Assembly (NCBI RefSeq): GCF_014836905.1
Contig: NZ_JACSPZ010000003.1
Location: 310,001 to 374,000, forward strand
DNA from: Solibacillus faecavium
Lineage (GTDB): Bacteria; Bacillota; Bacilli; Bacillales_A; Planococcaceae
Length of the DNA: 64,000 nucleotides
Direction of reading: 5' to 3'
Position 1 is the first letter of the stretch. Every line of letters begins with the position of its first letter. The position numbers and the translations under genes were made by a program. Under the pieces are notes generated by a model. That model saw nothing but the letters and a program-made list of their open reading frames with translations. It was not told the DNA's origin and did no database searches. Below, one piece after another: positions 45,481 to 54,945 of this stretch.

Positions 45481-45518
45481 GACGTAAAAGTTACCAATAG
45501 CTTTTGCGTTTTTTTATT
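45481..45518 (+). terminator. Terminator of the iron-siderophore operon
   Basis: GACGTAAAAGTTA and TAGCTTTTGCGTTTTTTT form a stem of about 9 bp (with G-U pairs) around a short loop, followed by seven T. Confidence 0.7.
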
Positions 45519-45600
45519 ACTGAAAAAGTGCAACGAATACCCTATAATGAAGGTGAGAGGGATTTAGTAATATTAGGAAATTAAAAAAGGGGTGCTAACT

Positions 45601-46611
45601 ATGGTTTTACAAAGAATCTATAATTACAAGTGGCTTCTCATTGCCCTTGTTATTTTAACAGGAAATTTAATCGTATATCAGCTTTCATTCATTGATACTC
45701 TTCCAATTGATCAAATAAATGGGATGGTTATAGGTTCTCTAATAGATTGTGCGATAATTGCACCAGCCCTTCTTCTATTGCAAAAAGGAAAATGGTCTAT
45801 TAAAAATTTTATAGCCTTTGTTGCAATGGGTATTATATTTGCAAGACTAGTTATTCCAACAGCATTTATAGAGCCTTTTCGTTATATGATGTGGTCAGCG
45901 ATTGCAGTTGAAGTAGCGTTGATTATTTTGGAGCTAACTATTTTAGTTATTTTTATAAAATATTTACCGAGCATCATCCGTGCAGTGAAGTTAGAGCGGG
46001 AGCAGCTTATTTTTGCATTTCCTCGAATTGTAGCAGAGAAAGTAAAGGACAACTTACTTATAAAAATACTTTGCTCGGAGATTCTTGTGTTTTATTACGC
46101 ATTTTGTAGTTGGAAGAAAAAACAGCCAAATGGATTTACAGTATACAAAAATACGATGTATATCGCTTTTTTAATCATGATTTTTCATGCGGCTTTATTT
46201 GAAGCAATCGCATTTCATTGGTTTTTTCATGATCGAGTGCCATTTTTAGCTTGGGGACATACCATTCTATCAGTCTATGGACTTTTATTTTTACTGGCTG
46301 ATTTTCGTGCATTAGCTCTAAATCCAGTAAGAATTGCAGATGGTAAACTATATATTTCCAATGGATTAATGAAACGAGCAAAAATTGACTTAACGAATAT
46401 TGCGCAACTTCATGCAACTGTTCAAGATGAAAATATATTTCATTTTAAAGTATTAGGAAATACAGATGAACTGCCTGCCTTTGTCATTGAGGCGAAGGAA
46501 TTGCAAATAATTCATGGAATTGGAGGCTATGAAAAAACGGCGAAATATATTGGAGTTTATGCCGATGACCCGACTAACTTGCGCATGGAAATTGAATCCG
46601 CGATGAAGTAG
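45601..46611 (+). CDS. Polytopic membrane protein, function unknown
   Basis: 336 residues from the ATG 6 bases after AAAGGGG; an in-frame GTG 9 bases earlier overlaps that site. About six to seven TM segments (near 9-30, 42-60, 65-90, 98-125, 180-205, 215-235), then a C-terminal soluble region (about 240-336) with LYISNGLMKRAKIDLTNIAQL that looks like a PH-like beta domain. Similar Bacillales proteins are sometimes mislabelled beta-carotene monooxygenase; nothing here supports that. It may be co-transcribed with the acetyltransferase gene 58 bases downstream. Confidence 0.75.
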   Translation: MVLQRIYNYKWLLIALVILTGNLIVYQLSFIDTLPIDQINGMVIGSLIDCAIIAPALLLLQKGKWSIKNFIAFVAMGIIFARLVIPTAFIEPFRYMMWSAIAVEVALIILELTILVIFIKYLPSIIRAVKLEREQLIFAFPRIVAEKVKDNLLIKILCSEILVFYYAFCSWKKKQPNGFTVYKNTMYIAFLIMIFHAALFEAIAFHWFFHDRVPFLAWGHTILSVYGLLFLLADFRALALNPVRIADGKLYISNGLMKRAKIDLTNIAQLHATVQDENIFHFKVLGNTDELPAFVIEAKELQIIHGIGGYEKTAKYIGVYADDPTNLRMEIESAMK

Positions 46612-46669
46612 TGTAAAAAATGTACGTCGGGGGTATATACAAGGGAAAGTAATTATACGAGGTGAAAAG

Positions 46670-47170
46670 ATGAATATACGAATTCTAGGTTATAAAGACG
46701 CAACGAAATACAAAGAACTACGATTACAGGCTATAAATGATTCCCCGACATCATTTTGCTCATCGTACGCACAGGAAGAAATCTATACCCTGCAGGAAAC
46801 CGAACATAATATTCGCCCGCAGACAGATCAATTTACACTTGGGGCATTTGAAGGTGACCAACTAATCGGCATGGTTACATTTAAACGCGAAACAAATGCA
46901 AACCTGAATCATAAAGGGCGTTTAATGGAAATGTATGTTACCCCTGAAATGAGGAAAAAGGGGATTGGTAGGGCAATGTTGGAAGAGCTGTTGCGTTTGT
47001 TAAAAGAAAATGAAGGACTTGAGCAACTTTATGTGACAGTCGAGGCAACAAACGTACAGGTGCTTGAACTTTGTAAATCTCTTGACTTCAATCAGTATGC
47101 GATTGAAAAGCGCGCAATGAAAATGGATGGGAAATACTTTGATGAATTGTGGATGGTAAAAAATCTATAA
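46670..47170 (+). CDS. GNAT-family N-acetyltransferase
   Basis: A 166-residue enzyme. The GNAT core has DQLIGMVTFKRE, RLMEMYVTPEMRKKGIGRAMLEELL (motif A, the R/Q-x-x-G-x-G/A acetyl-CoA loop as RKKGIG) and LYVTVEATNVQVLELCKSLDF (motif B). It transfers an acetyl group to an unknown amine. GAGGTGA precedes the ATG. Confidence 0.88.
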   Translation: MNIRILGYKDATKYKELRLQAINDSPTSFCSSYAQEEIYTLQETEHNIRPQTDQFTLGAFEGDQLIGMVTFKRETNANLNHKGRLMEMYVTPEMRKKGIGRAMLEELLRLLKENEGLEQLYVTVEATNVQVLELCKSLDFNQYAIEKRAMKMDGKYFDELWMVKNL

Positions 47171-47173
47171 CAG

Positions 47174-47216
47174 TAAAAAACGTAAAAGCAACTTTGATTG
47201 CTTTTACGTTTTTTCT
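47174..47216. terminator. Bidirectional terminator
   Basis: AAAAAACGTAAAAGCAA pairs perfectly with TTGCTTTTACGTTTTTT around CTTTGA. It serves the acetyltransferase gene and the converging permease gene. Confidence 0.92.
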
Positions 47217-47217
47217 A

Positions 47218-48939
47218 TTATATCGCACTTCCAGCAGAGCCTTTTGATAACCGTTCTGAAATAATTAATACAATGAGGATTAAAATAATCTGCAGAACGC
47301 CATATGCACAAGCAGTTCCGAACTTAAAGGCGTAGAGCTTTTGGAAAATTGCAACTGAGAGCGGAATGGTAGATGTATTATAAATTAAAATTGATGCAAC
47401 AAATTCCCCGATACTTTGTACAAAAGCTAGCAAAGTACCAGCAAGAACACCAGATAAAGTTAGGGGAATGACAATTCTTCTAAAAGTATACAACCACGTT
47501 GCACCTAAACTACGTGACGCCTCCTCAACAGATTGATCCAACTGCATAAGGGAAGCAGAAGTGGATCTAAACACAAGCGGCAAATGCCGGATAAAGTACG
47601 CGAGTGGTAAAATCCAGAATGATCCGATTAACACTTGATTGAATGTAAACACACTTTCAGTAGAGAATGCTGCGATTAAGTTAACTGCTACCACGGTACC
47701 AGGTAATGCCCATGGAATCGTGATTAAAATATCGAGCATTGTTTTTCCTTTGAAATTTAGTCTGACCATTGCATATGCTGCCGCCACCCCGAAAATAATA
47801 TTGCCGATTGTCGCGATAAAGCCCATTTGAAGCGAGTTCCAGATTGGTCGCCATGTACGTTCATCCGTAAATAGCGCTTTATAATGATCAAGCGTATATT
47901 CGGTCGGTAAAATTTGAATCGTCCAAGCACCATCTTTTGAAAATGAAATTAAAATAAGGACTAAAATAGGCAAAATTAAAATGAGAGTCCCTATGAAAGA
48001 TAAAACAACAGCGATATACTTTAAAGGCTTTGAACTTACTTCAGATCGGTGCACACTTACGCCTTTACTTAAATTTTGGTAATTTCGTCGGTTTTGATAC
48101 CAGCGCATAATAAGTAGGAATGTAATAGAAACGAATGATAAAATCGTTGACTGTGTCGCGGCCATATCTAAGTTTCCGTTCGTTCGCGATAAATAAATTT
48201 GCATAGTCATTGTCCGCTCCACCCCGAACATGAGCGGGGCAGTATAGGAAGCCATAGACACCATAAATACGAGTAGTGACGATGCGATTAAAGAAGGTGT
48301 AAGCATCGGTAAAATAACTTTCCTCCATACACGGATACGACTCGCACCTAAACTTGTAGCTGCTTCCTCTAATGAAGGATCGAGTCCTTTAATTGCAGCA
48401 GAAGCGGTTAAGTAAAAGTACGTATACATTGTAAAGGTATGAACCACAATCACACCCCAAATTCCTTTCAGTGCAAAAGGAACGTCTTCCAATTGGAACA
48501 TTTGCTGAAATAAGCGCGGAAAGATTCCACTTTCTCCATACAAAAATGTAAAAGATAAAACACCTACCAAAGGTGGCAATGCCATTGGGACAAGTACTAA
48601 AATAGATAGTACTCTACGGCCAGGAAAATCATAGCGCTCCAGTAAAAATGCCATCATAACCCCAACCACTGCACAACAGATTACACTAATTATCGATATA
48701 TAAAAGCTGTTCCAAAGTGCTTCTAAATTCGCTGTGCTTTCCAAACTGAAAAACTTCTGATAATTTGCAAGAGTATTCTCGCCTGCAAAACTTTGCACGA
48801 ATGTTGTATAAAATGGATAAATAACATAAGCAAATAAAATTAAAAAGAGGGGAGAAATGAGAATATAAACAAAATAGCGTGATTGTGTTAGACGAGACCA
48901 CCAATTTGCTTCAAAATTATCAACAGATTTTTTGCTCAT
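47218..48939 (-). CDS. Two-domain ABC transporter permease, ferric iron (AfuB/FbpB) class
   Basis: A 573-residue protein made of two fused permease halves, each with about six TM segments and an EAA-type loop: DPSLEEAATSLGASRIRVWRKV in the first and DQSVEEASRSLGATWLYTFRRI in the second. The internal duplication is characteristic of iron(III) permeases (SfuB/FbpB); thiamine and some aminoethylphosphonate permeases share it. It begins 14 bases after the ATPase gene, with GGGAGG before the ATG. Confidence 0.88.
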   Translation of the reverse strand: MSKKSVDNFEANWWSRLTQSRYFVYILISPLFLILFAYVIYPFYTTFVQSFAGENTLANYQKFFSLESTANLEALWNSFYISIISVICCAVVGVMMAFLLERYDFPGRRVLSILVLVPMALPPLVGVLSFTFLYGESGIFPRLFQQMFQLEDVPFALKGIWGVIVVHTFTMYTYFYLTASAAIKGLDPSLEEAATSLGASRIRVWRKVILPMLTPSLIASSLLVFMVSMASYTAPLMFGVERTMTMQIYLSRTNGNLDMAATQSTILSFVSITFLLIMRWYQNRRNYQNLSKGVSVHRSEVSSKPLKYIAVVLSFIGTLILILPILVLILISFSKDGAWTIQILPTEYTLDHYKALFTDERTWRPIWNSLQMGFIATIGNIIFGVAAAYAMVRLNFKGKTMLDILITIPWALPGTVVAVNLIAAFSTESVFTFNQVLIGSFWILPLAYFIRHLPLVFRSTSASLMQLDQSVEEASRSLGATWLYTFRRIVIPLTLSGVLAGTLLAFVQSIGEFVASILIYNTSTIPLSVAIFQKLYAFKFGTACAYGVLQIILILIVLIISERLSKGSAGSAI

Positions 48940-48953
48940 AGTGTGCCTCCCCC

Positions 48954-50024
48954 CTATTCTCCAAGAAAATAAATATTCTGTTTTGGAATATGCAGTTCTA
49001 TCGTATCACCAGCTTGCATAAGTGCTCTCTCACGACTAATAATCATTGCTTTTAGGGTAATGTCATTCCATCTTAAAAAGTAGTTAACACTAACACCGGT
49101 AAATTCATTTAGCTCGATTACACTTGTGATCGTATTATCACCAGGACCACTTTCAAAAGCTTCGGGACGTATAGACACATAAATTTCATCGCCGGTATTT
49201 ATTTGTAAACCTGCTGCCAAGTTTTCAGTCAAGCCTTTTAAAGTTAGTCCAGTATCATTTTCAACAGTAATAATATCTCCTTCGATAGATTTGACGTTCA
49301 TTGTAAGTAAATTTGTTTCCCCTATAAAAGTAGCAACAAAGCGATTGTTTGGTCGATGGTAAATTTCCTGTGGGGTACCGATCTGTTTGACGATGCCATT
49401 TTCCATTACCATAATTCGATCCGACATTGCCATTGCTTCGGTTTGATCATGGGTTACATAAATAGTCGTCACGCCAAGCTCTGATTGGATCCGTTTAATT
49501 TCGATGCGTGTTTCTTCTCTTAACTTTGCATCCAAGTTAGATAGCGGCTCATCGAGTAAAAGTATATCCGGTTCAATGACAAGAGCTCTGGCCAGCGCAA
49601 CACGTTGCTGCTGGCCACCGGAAAGTTCGTTAATTTTGCGGGAACCTAATGGACCTAAATGGACAAGCCCTCGAATACGGTCTACCTTTTCCTTGATTGT
49701 CTTTTTATCATATTTTCGAATTTCCAGACCAAATGCGATATTTTCATCGACCGTCATATGTGGGAAGAGTGCATAGTTTTGAAATACCATACCGATATTG
49801 CGCTTATTTGGTTGTAAAGTTGTGACATCTTGATTGTCAAAGTAGATTTTTCCTTTGGATGGATAATAGAATCCGGCAATCATCCTCAATGTAGTCGTCT
49901 TACCACAACCACTTGGACCTAAAAAAGTAAAAAACTCACCTGACTTTATATCCAATTCTAAATCGTGAACACTCAATACATCACCGAATTTTTTTGATAC
50001 ATCATTAATACGAACAGCTTTCAT
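48954..50024 (-). CDS. ABC transporter ATP-binding protein (FbpC/PotA-like)
   Basis: About 356 residues. Walker A GPSGCGKTT at about 37-45, signature LSGGQQQR, Walker B ILLLDEPLSNLDAKLREE, and H-loop YVTHDQTEAMAM. A C-terminal TOBE-type regulatory domain occupies about 240-355. I chose ATG 50024, 9 bases after GAAGGGAG; a GTG precedes it by one codon. It works with the two-domain permease and the binding protein encoded upstream. Confidence 0.92.
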   Translation of the reverse strand: MKAVRINDVSKKFGDVLSVHDLELDIKSGEFFTFLGPSGCGKTTTLRMIAGFYYPSKGKIYFDNQDVTTLQPNKRNIGMVFQNYALFPHMTVDENIAFGLEIRKYDKKTIKEKVDRIRGLVHLGPLGSRKINELSGGQQQRVALARALVIEPDILLLDEPLSNLDAKLREETRIEIKRIQSELGVTTIYVTHDQTEAMAMSDRIMVMENGIVKQIGTPQEIYHRPNNRFVATFIGETNLLTMNVKSIEGDIITVENDTGLTLKGLTENLAAGLQINTGDEIYVSIRPEAFESGPGDNTITSVIELNEFTGVSVNYFLRWNDITLKAMIISRERALMQAGDTIELHIPKQNIYFLGE

Positions 50025-50059
50025 CACATCGAACTCCCTTCACACAGTAGTAGCTAGAA

Positions 50060-50090
50060 AAGAAAGACCTCTTGTGCAGAGGTCTTTCGA
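50060..50090 (-). terminator. Hairpin between the binding-protein and ATPase genes
   Basis: GAAAGACCTCT pairs with AGAGGTCTTTC around TGTGC. It has no clear U-run and sits inside the operon, so it probably stabilises the upstream binding-protein mRNA or gives partial termination, allowing binding protein to exceed transporter subunits. Confidence 0.65.
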
Positions 50091-50097
50091 GTAAAAA

Positions 50098-51189
50098 TTA
50101 TTTGCCTTTGCCTTTAATATTTGAATCCCAATGTTCCATCCATTCCGCTTCTTTATCTGCCATCACTTGCCAGTCAATATCCATTGATTTTAAATCCAGA
50201 TCTTTGTACCAGTCCGGCATTGCATCAGGATCGATATCCGTACGAGTCGGAATTTGATAATATTCTTCAGAAAGCTCAATCATTGTATTTTGGTCAAATA
50301 GGAATTCCATAAAGAGTTTTGCATTTTCTTCATTCTTTGCATTGTTCACAATACCAACTGCATCGACTAAAATAGGTGCACCGCTCTTAGGATAAATAAA
50401 GTCAAATGTGTAATCAGTCGTATGTTTCTTAAGTAAAATATCCTGTAAGTTCCATAAAGAGATGGAACCTTCCTGACGAGCTAATTTTAAATATAATGCG
50501 TTTGGATCCTGTGTATATTCCTTCGTATTAGCATCTAATTTCTTCAACCAGTCATAACCTTTTGAAGGATCATCTGCACCTTGTCGATAAATCATGGATG
50601 AGTAGATTGTACGCATTGTACCAGATGCAAGGACGCCGCGAATTAAAATCTCGTCTTTCCATTTCGGATCAAGTAATTCGTCCCAATCCTGTGGACCTTC
50701 TTCAGGGGATATAACATCACTATTAATCATAATAACTTCAGGTAACAGCATTTCACCTACCCACCGGTTTTGTTCATCTTTATGAAGCGGATCGATATTA
50801 TCGATAAATGAAGGGTCCCATTCTAAAAGTAAATCTTCACCTGCGGCAACCATCATAGCTGCCTGTGTTCCGCCCCACCAGAAGTCACCTTGTGGGTTTG
50901 CTTTTTCACCTCGAACACGCTCCAAAATTTGCTGTGCGCCCATCGTCATGTATTCCACGTCAATGTTCGGGTAGCGCTCATTGAATTTTTCAATAATACC
51001 TTGTACCATGTTTTCGTCGCGCCCTGTATAAATAACGAGCTTCCCTGATGCATTTTCTTCAGTTGTACCCTCTGTCGTGCCACTATCGCTTTGTGTAGAG
51101 CCATTTGTTGACTCATCAGCATCATTACACGCAGTTAAAACTAATAAAAGAGTTGCGAGAATAAGAGTTAGCCAAGTAAATCTTTTCAC
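50098..51189 (-). CDS. ABC transporter substrate-binding lipoprotein, ferric iron class (family PBP2)
   Basis: A 363-residue exported lipoprotein. Lipobox VLTAC at about 17-21, then a Ser/Thr/Glu-rich linker to about 48. The mature PBP2-type domain starts GKLVIYTGRDENMVQGIIEKFNERYP and has GDFWWGGTQAAMMVAAGEDLL and YPKSGAPILVDAVGIVNNAKN, as in AfuA/FbpA-type proteins. Paired Tyr ligands as in FbpA are not certain. The start is GTG 7 bases after AAGGAGG. A palindrome, not a Fur box, lies upstream, so regulation may not be by iron. Confidence 0.85.
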   Translation of the reverse strand: MKRFTWLTLILATLLLVLTACNDADESTNGSTQSDSGTTEGTTEENASGKLVIYTGRDENMVQGIIEKFNERYPNIDVEYMTMGAQQILERVRGEKANPQGDFWWGGTQAAMMVAAGEDLLLEWDPSFIDNIDPLHKDEQNRWVGEMLLPEVIMINSDVISPEEGPQDWDELLDPKWKDEILIRGVLASGTMRTIYSSMIYRQGADDPSKGYDWLKKLDANTKEYTQDPNALYLKLARQEGSISLWNLQDILLKKHTTDYTFDFIYPKSGAPILVDAVGIVNNAKNEENAKLFMEFLFDQNTMIELSEEYYQIPTRTDIDPDAMPDWYKDLDLKSMDIDWQVMADKEAEWMEHWDSNIKGKGK

Positions 51190-51530
51190 TTATATTCCTC
51201 CTTAAATATAGTTTTATTTCTATAAATCAGAATAAATTAACTATTCTGTCTTTATTCTAACTTCTATATTTTTAACATTCAATTAAATATATCCATTTAT
51301 ATTAAATATTTACAGTTTACTGTAATAAAAATTAAATTTTAATAGATTTTATTAATTTACAAACTTTTACAACTATTTTTCATACAAAGTAATTTTGTTT
51401 ATTTACACGTATTAAGGGAATTATAAATGTATAGCACGACAGCGTTAAATAAATAGCAAAACCTAAAGTACGTTAGTATGTGCATCTCATCTTATAATTG
51501 ATGAAATTATAATACTGAAGGAGTGAAATC
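51190..51530. other. 341-base divergent intergenic region
   Basis: AT-rich. It contains the palindrome at 51228-51248, the ribosome site of the leftward binding-protein gene, and the GAAGGAG site of the rightward gene. No open frame and no Fur-box-like sequence is visible. Confidence 0.5.
51228..51248. promoter_or_regulatory. 21-bp palindrome upstream of the PBP2-type importer operon
   Basis: CAGAATA, 7 bases, TATTCTG: perfect 7-bp arms. It starts 38 bases ahead of the binding-protein start, near where a promoter would lie. Neither arm resembles a Fur box; it may bind a regulator encoded elsewhere. Confidence 0.5.
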
Positions 51531-51935
51531 ATGAAAAGCAATAAAGATATTGCATTACAAATTCTAAATGAGAACAGTATCGGTGTCATGGCAACGAATA
51601 ATAACGGTGTGCCGAATTCGCGCTATATGACTTTTTACTATGTAGAATCAAAACTTTATACGGTAGCTGAAAAAAATTCGACAGTAGCACGTGAAATTAC
51701 AGAGTATGGTGGCACACATATTTTATTAGGATATGAAAGTGAAGGAATTCTCGAAACCTTTTTGGAAATTGAAGGTAATGCTGCTACGACATTAAATGAT
51801 GCTGTAAAGCAACAATTACTTGAAAAATACCCTTCACATGCAGATGGAGATTTTGTGCTAATTCAAATTACGCCTACACGAATGAGAATTATGAATAAAA
51901 ACGGTAAAAATCAAGAAGAAGTTCATTTAATCTAA
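51531..51935 (+). CDS. Pyridoxamine 5'-phosphate oxidase-like (general stress protein 26-type) protein
   Basis: A 134-residue split-barrel protein. IGVMATNNNGVPNSRYMTFYY, KLYTVAEKNSTVAREI and THILLGYE follow the flavin-binding PNPOx-like pattern (general stress protein 26 group). It would bind FMN or a related cofactor; its substrate is unknown. The gene begins a tandem pair: the next gene starts 13 bases downstream and encodes a protein of identical length. Confidence 0.8.
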   Translation: MKSNKDIALQILNENSIGVMATNNNGVPNSRYMTFYYVESKLYTVAEKNSTVAREITEYGGTHILLGYESEGILETFLEIEGNAATTLNDAVKQQLLEKYPSHADGDFVLIQITPTRMRIMNKNGKNQEEVHLI

Positions 51936-51948
51936 GGGGGGCCAAGTA

Positions 51949-52353
51949 ATGGATACATTAAAAGAAAAAATTCTTTCAATTATTAATGACAACAATATCG
52001 GTACAATGGCAACATTAAACGGACGTCAACCTTATGTTCGCTATATGACGTTTACGAATGAAGAATTTGTACTATATGCTACAACAACAGAGGATTCACA
52101 AAAAGTAATGGATTTAAATGAAAATCCATATACGCATATTTTATTGGGCTATACGAAAGAAGATATGGATGCGCCATATGTAGAAATCACGGCTAAACTG
52201 AGTGAAATTAAAGATGATACACTTAAGTTGAAAATCACAAACTTTTTCAAAGATATTTTCACATCAGATGAAGGTGAAATGGTTACGATTCAGTTGGATC
52301 CGATTTCAATTAAATTGATGAATGACGGAGAGCCACAGGAACTAAACTTTTAA
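51949..52353 (+). CDS. Second PNPOx-like protein, tandem paralogue
   Basis: 134 residues, the same length as its neighbour and aligned along its whole extent: IGTMATLNGRQPYVRYMTFTN, THILLGYTKEDMDAPYVEITA, LDPISIKLMNDGEP. A local duplication is the simplest origin. AAGGGGGG precedes the ATG. The pair may form a heterodimer, since split-barrel flavoproteins bind cofactor between two subunits. Confidence 0.8.
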   Translation: MDTLKEKILSIINDNNIGTMATLNGRQPYVRYMTFTNEEFVLYATTTEDSQKVMDLNENPYTHILLGYTKEDMDAPYVEITAKLSEIKDDTLKLKITNFFKDIFTSDEGEMVTIQLDPISIKLMNDGEPQELNF

Positions 52354-52390
52354 TGAAAGTATCTTGCACTAATTAAATATGTATTGAAGA

Positions 52391-52422
52391 AGCAATGACA
52401 TTAAATTGTCGTTGCTTTTTTT
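52391..52422 (+). terminator. Terminator of the PNPOx-like pair
   Basis: AGCAATGACA pairs with TGTCGTTGCT, followed by TTTTTTT. Confidence 0.88.
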
Positions 52423-52570
52423 CATGTTTCAATTAGTTTATTTACTAAAAGAAAAGCTGATTTATACAAAGTATGAAAACAACAATAATTTGTAAATATT
52501 TCAGGGAATTATTATGACATTTGTATGATAAGATTTTTAAGAATTAAATATATTATATGGGGGATTTATT

Positions 52571-54256
52571 ATGAAACTGGGTACTAAATTAAATTTAGCT
52601 TTTTACTCAATTATTGCGATAATGATTATTACCGCTGTTATTGTATTCATCAACTTAAACATGATTGATGAAAAACAAACAGAGGCATTAGATAATCGTG
52701 TAGAGCAAATTCGTTTAGTTGATGACATTCGGGCAAACCTTGCTTTTCAAGGATTATATGGACGAGCACTTATCTTGGAAAATTCCAATAAGAACCAGGA
52801 AAATTTGCTTACATATGCAGGTAAATTAGATGAAAATATTAAACAGCTCGAAGATTTAGCTACAACAAATACAATGAAATCTTATATAGAGGAAATCACA
52901 GTATTTAATAATCAATTTAACGAAAGTGTCGAAAAACTACTAGCTACGCTTAAGACTGGCAATATCCAAGCGAGTACAAATATCGTAAATAATGATTTGC
53001 AAAATGCGAACGTGGGGATTTTAAATGTAGCGAATGATATGATTACATTCCAGAAATCACAGTTGGATGAAATTAAGAACGAAACCGAACAAACAATGAC
53101 AACTTCAAAAATAGTTTCAATGGTTTCCGTTCTGATAAGTCTTATAGTCGGCTTCCTTATGGTTTTATTTGTAAAAAAATCTATCGTAAAACCTTTGGCG
53201 ACTTTAATGAACGCAGCAGAACATATTTCAGAAGGGGACTTAACACATCCTACAATAAAAATTCAATCAAAAGATGAAATTGGGCAACTAGGCACAATTT
53301 TTAATAAGATGAAGCTAAACCTGCAAATCTTAATCCAATCTGTTCAAAATAATTCACAACAATTAACTGCTGCTGCTGAGGAGCTCTCAGCAAGTGCGGA
53401 AGAAATTACTGCAACGACAGAAGATGTGACACAGCAAATTGAGATTACTGCAGATGCGGCACAAAATTCAGCAGTTGCTTCAAATGAAAGTGCTCGTGCA
53501 ATGGAAGAAACTGCCCACGGTGTTCAGCGCATCGCGGAAGCTTCTCAAGTACTTCACAATTCATCGTTGGATGCAAGTTCGACTGCTACAAAAGGTGCTC
53601 AAATTATTGAAAGTGCTCAAGAGCAGATGGCGACAATCAATCACTCAACTTCTACTGTGAACGAACTTGTACAAAAGCTATCGGCACAAACGGTCGAAAT
53701 TGAAAATATGACAAAGGTTATTACGGACATTACAGATCAGACAAATCTATTATCCTTGAATGCAGCAATTGAGGCGGCACGTGCGGGAGAGCATGGGAAA
53801 GGTTTTGCAGTGGTAGCTGATGAAGTTCGCAAACTTGCAGAAAGCTCGAAGCAATCGGCAAATTCCATTGTTGGGTTAACAATGGAAATTCAGCGTGATA
53901 CTTTCAATGTAGAGCAAGCTGTTTCAAGCGCAATTAACTCAGTAAATGACGGCGTAAAAATCATTGGTCACGCAGGTGAATCATTCAATGAAATTGTTGG
54001 AGCAGTTGATTTAATGACAACACAAATCGAAGAGATTTCGGCAACAGCAGAGCAACTTTCAGCAAGTTCTGAGGAAGTGACAGCTTCTGTAAATGAAATT
54101 GCAAGTGGAGCAGGTAGTGCTTCTCAAAGTATGATTTCCGTTGCCGCAGCGATGGAAGAACAATCGGCAACGATGCAGGAAGTAAGCGGTATAGCTGTTT
54201 CTTTAGTAGATAGTGCAGCTGAATTACAAAATGAAATCGGGAAATTTAAAGTATAA
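52571..54256 (+). CDS. Methyl-accepting chemotaxis protein (paralogue of the one at 5029)
   Basis: 561 residues, same length and architecture as the receptor at 5029-6714. TM1 about 9-30, helical sensor about 31-178, TM2 about 180-200, HAMP about 201-255, signalling domain to the end. The tip sequence is [20 protein letters not shown] and [20 protein letters not shown]. The sensor domains differ more than the signalling halves, so the two probably detect different stimuli. The ligand is unknown. It follows GGGGGATTTATT at the start and has its own terminator. Confidence 0.95.
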   Translation: MKLGTKLNLAFYSIIAIMIITAVIVFINLNMIDEKQTEALDNRVEQIRLVDDIRANLAFQGLYGRALILENSNKNQENLLTYAGKLDENIKQLEDLATTNTMKSYIEEITVFNNQFNESVEKLLATLKTGNIQASTNIVNNDLQNANVGILNVANDMITFQKSQLDEIKNETEQTMTTSKIVSMVSVLISLIVGFLMVLFVKKSIVKPLATLMNAAEHISEGDLTHPTIKIQSKDEIGQLGTIFNKMKLNLQILIQSVQNNSQQLTAAAEELSASAEEITATTEDVTQQIEITADAAQNSAVASNESARAMEETAHGVQRIAEASQVLHNSSLDASSTATKGAQIIESAQEQMATINHSTSTVNELVQKLSAQTVEIENMTKVITDITDQTNLLSLNAAIEAARAGEHGKGFAVVADEVRKLAESSKQSANSIVGLTMEIQRDTFNVEQAVSSAINSVNDGVKIIGHAGESFNEIVGAVDLMTTQIEEISATAEQLSASSEEVTASVNEIASGAGSASQSMISVAAAMEEQSATMQEVSGIAVSLVDSAAELQNEIGKFKV

Positions 54257-54283
54257 AATATTCCCTAAAGTAAGTAAAAACAA

Positions 54284-54334
54284 AAAAAGCTCTTATGAAG
54301 CAGGACTTTCACTGCATCATAAGAGCTTTTATTT
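54284..54334. terminator. Terminator of the chemoreceptor gene, possibly bidirectional
   Basis: AAAGCTCTTATGA and TCATAAGAGCTTT pair, with an inner GCAG...CTGC extension. T- and A-rich sequence flanks both sides. Confidence 0.9.
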
Positions 54335-54340
54335 AATCTT

Positions 54341-54769
54341 TTAAAAACACTGGAATGTAAGGATAGAATTGCGATTTACAGTGCTGAATACCCAACCGAA
54401 TCGTCCCCAACGGAAGCCTAAAATTATATTAGAAGTAACGAAAGTTGGGAAAAACCAGAAGCTATCACCATTTCTTTGCCAAATAAACGTATTCCTGTAA
54501 ATACACCGTCTTATGCCGCTCGAACCTTGCTGCGATTGAGAAGCAGACAATTGCATTTGTGGTGTAAAAGCAGGAGGTGGACCCATAGGCATAGGTGTGT
54601 TTCCTCCTGGTTGAGGTGGGCCGCCTGGAAATTGCGTATTACCCCCTCCTGGTGGTGGAGGCGGACCAATCGGGAATGGACTTGATGGATTAAACGGTGG
54701 CGGAAAAAATGGGCTGAATGGTTGTTGATTGGGGCTATTGTCAAATGGGTTAAATGGATTTTGAGTCAA
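54341..54769 (-). CDS. Pro/Gly-rich coat-like protein
   Basis: 142 residues from the TTG 6 bases after AAGGAAGGT. The first 75 residues are low complexity (PPPFNPSSPFPIGPPPPPGGG, PQPGGNTPMPMGPPP in part). The C-terminal half has RRCIYRNTFIWQRNGDSFWFF and ILGFRWGRFGWVF; this aromatic, Cys-containing block recurs in Bacillus proteins of the outer spore layers or of unknown role, sometimes mislabelled transporter. A spore-coat association is my inference. No signal peptide, no TM. Confidence 0.6.
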   Translation of the reverse strand: MTQNPFNPFDNSPNQQPFSPFFPPPFNPSSPFPIGPPPPPGGGNTQFPGGPPQPGGNTPMPMGPPPAFTPQMQLSASQSQQGSSGIRRCIYRNTFIWQRNGDSFWFFPTFVTSNIILGFRWGRFGWVFSTVNRNSILTFQCF

Positions 54770-54945
54770 AAATTTACCTTCCTTCTTAAAGTATTCATTG
54801 CTAATCTATGTTAGAAAATGCACTACTTTCTAGGGTATAGCCTATATAATTGTTATAATTTTACATATTAGCATTGGAAATTTGATTAATGCGCGGAATT
54901 TTAATAAAATCACGAAGAATAGGTTTCAAAGAAGGGAATTAAAAA

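Noticed and set aside
54341-54769. Coat-like protein as a transporter, as some homologues are labelled
   Set aside because: It has no TM segment; the Pro/Gly-rich half and the aromatic C-terminus do not fit a transporter.
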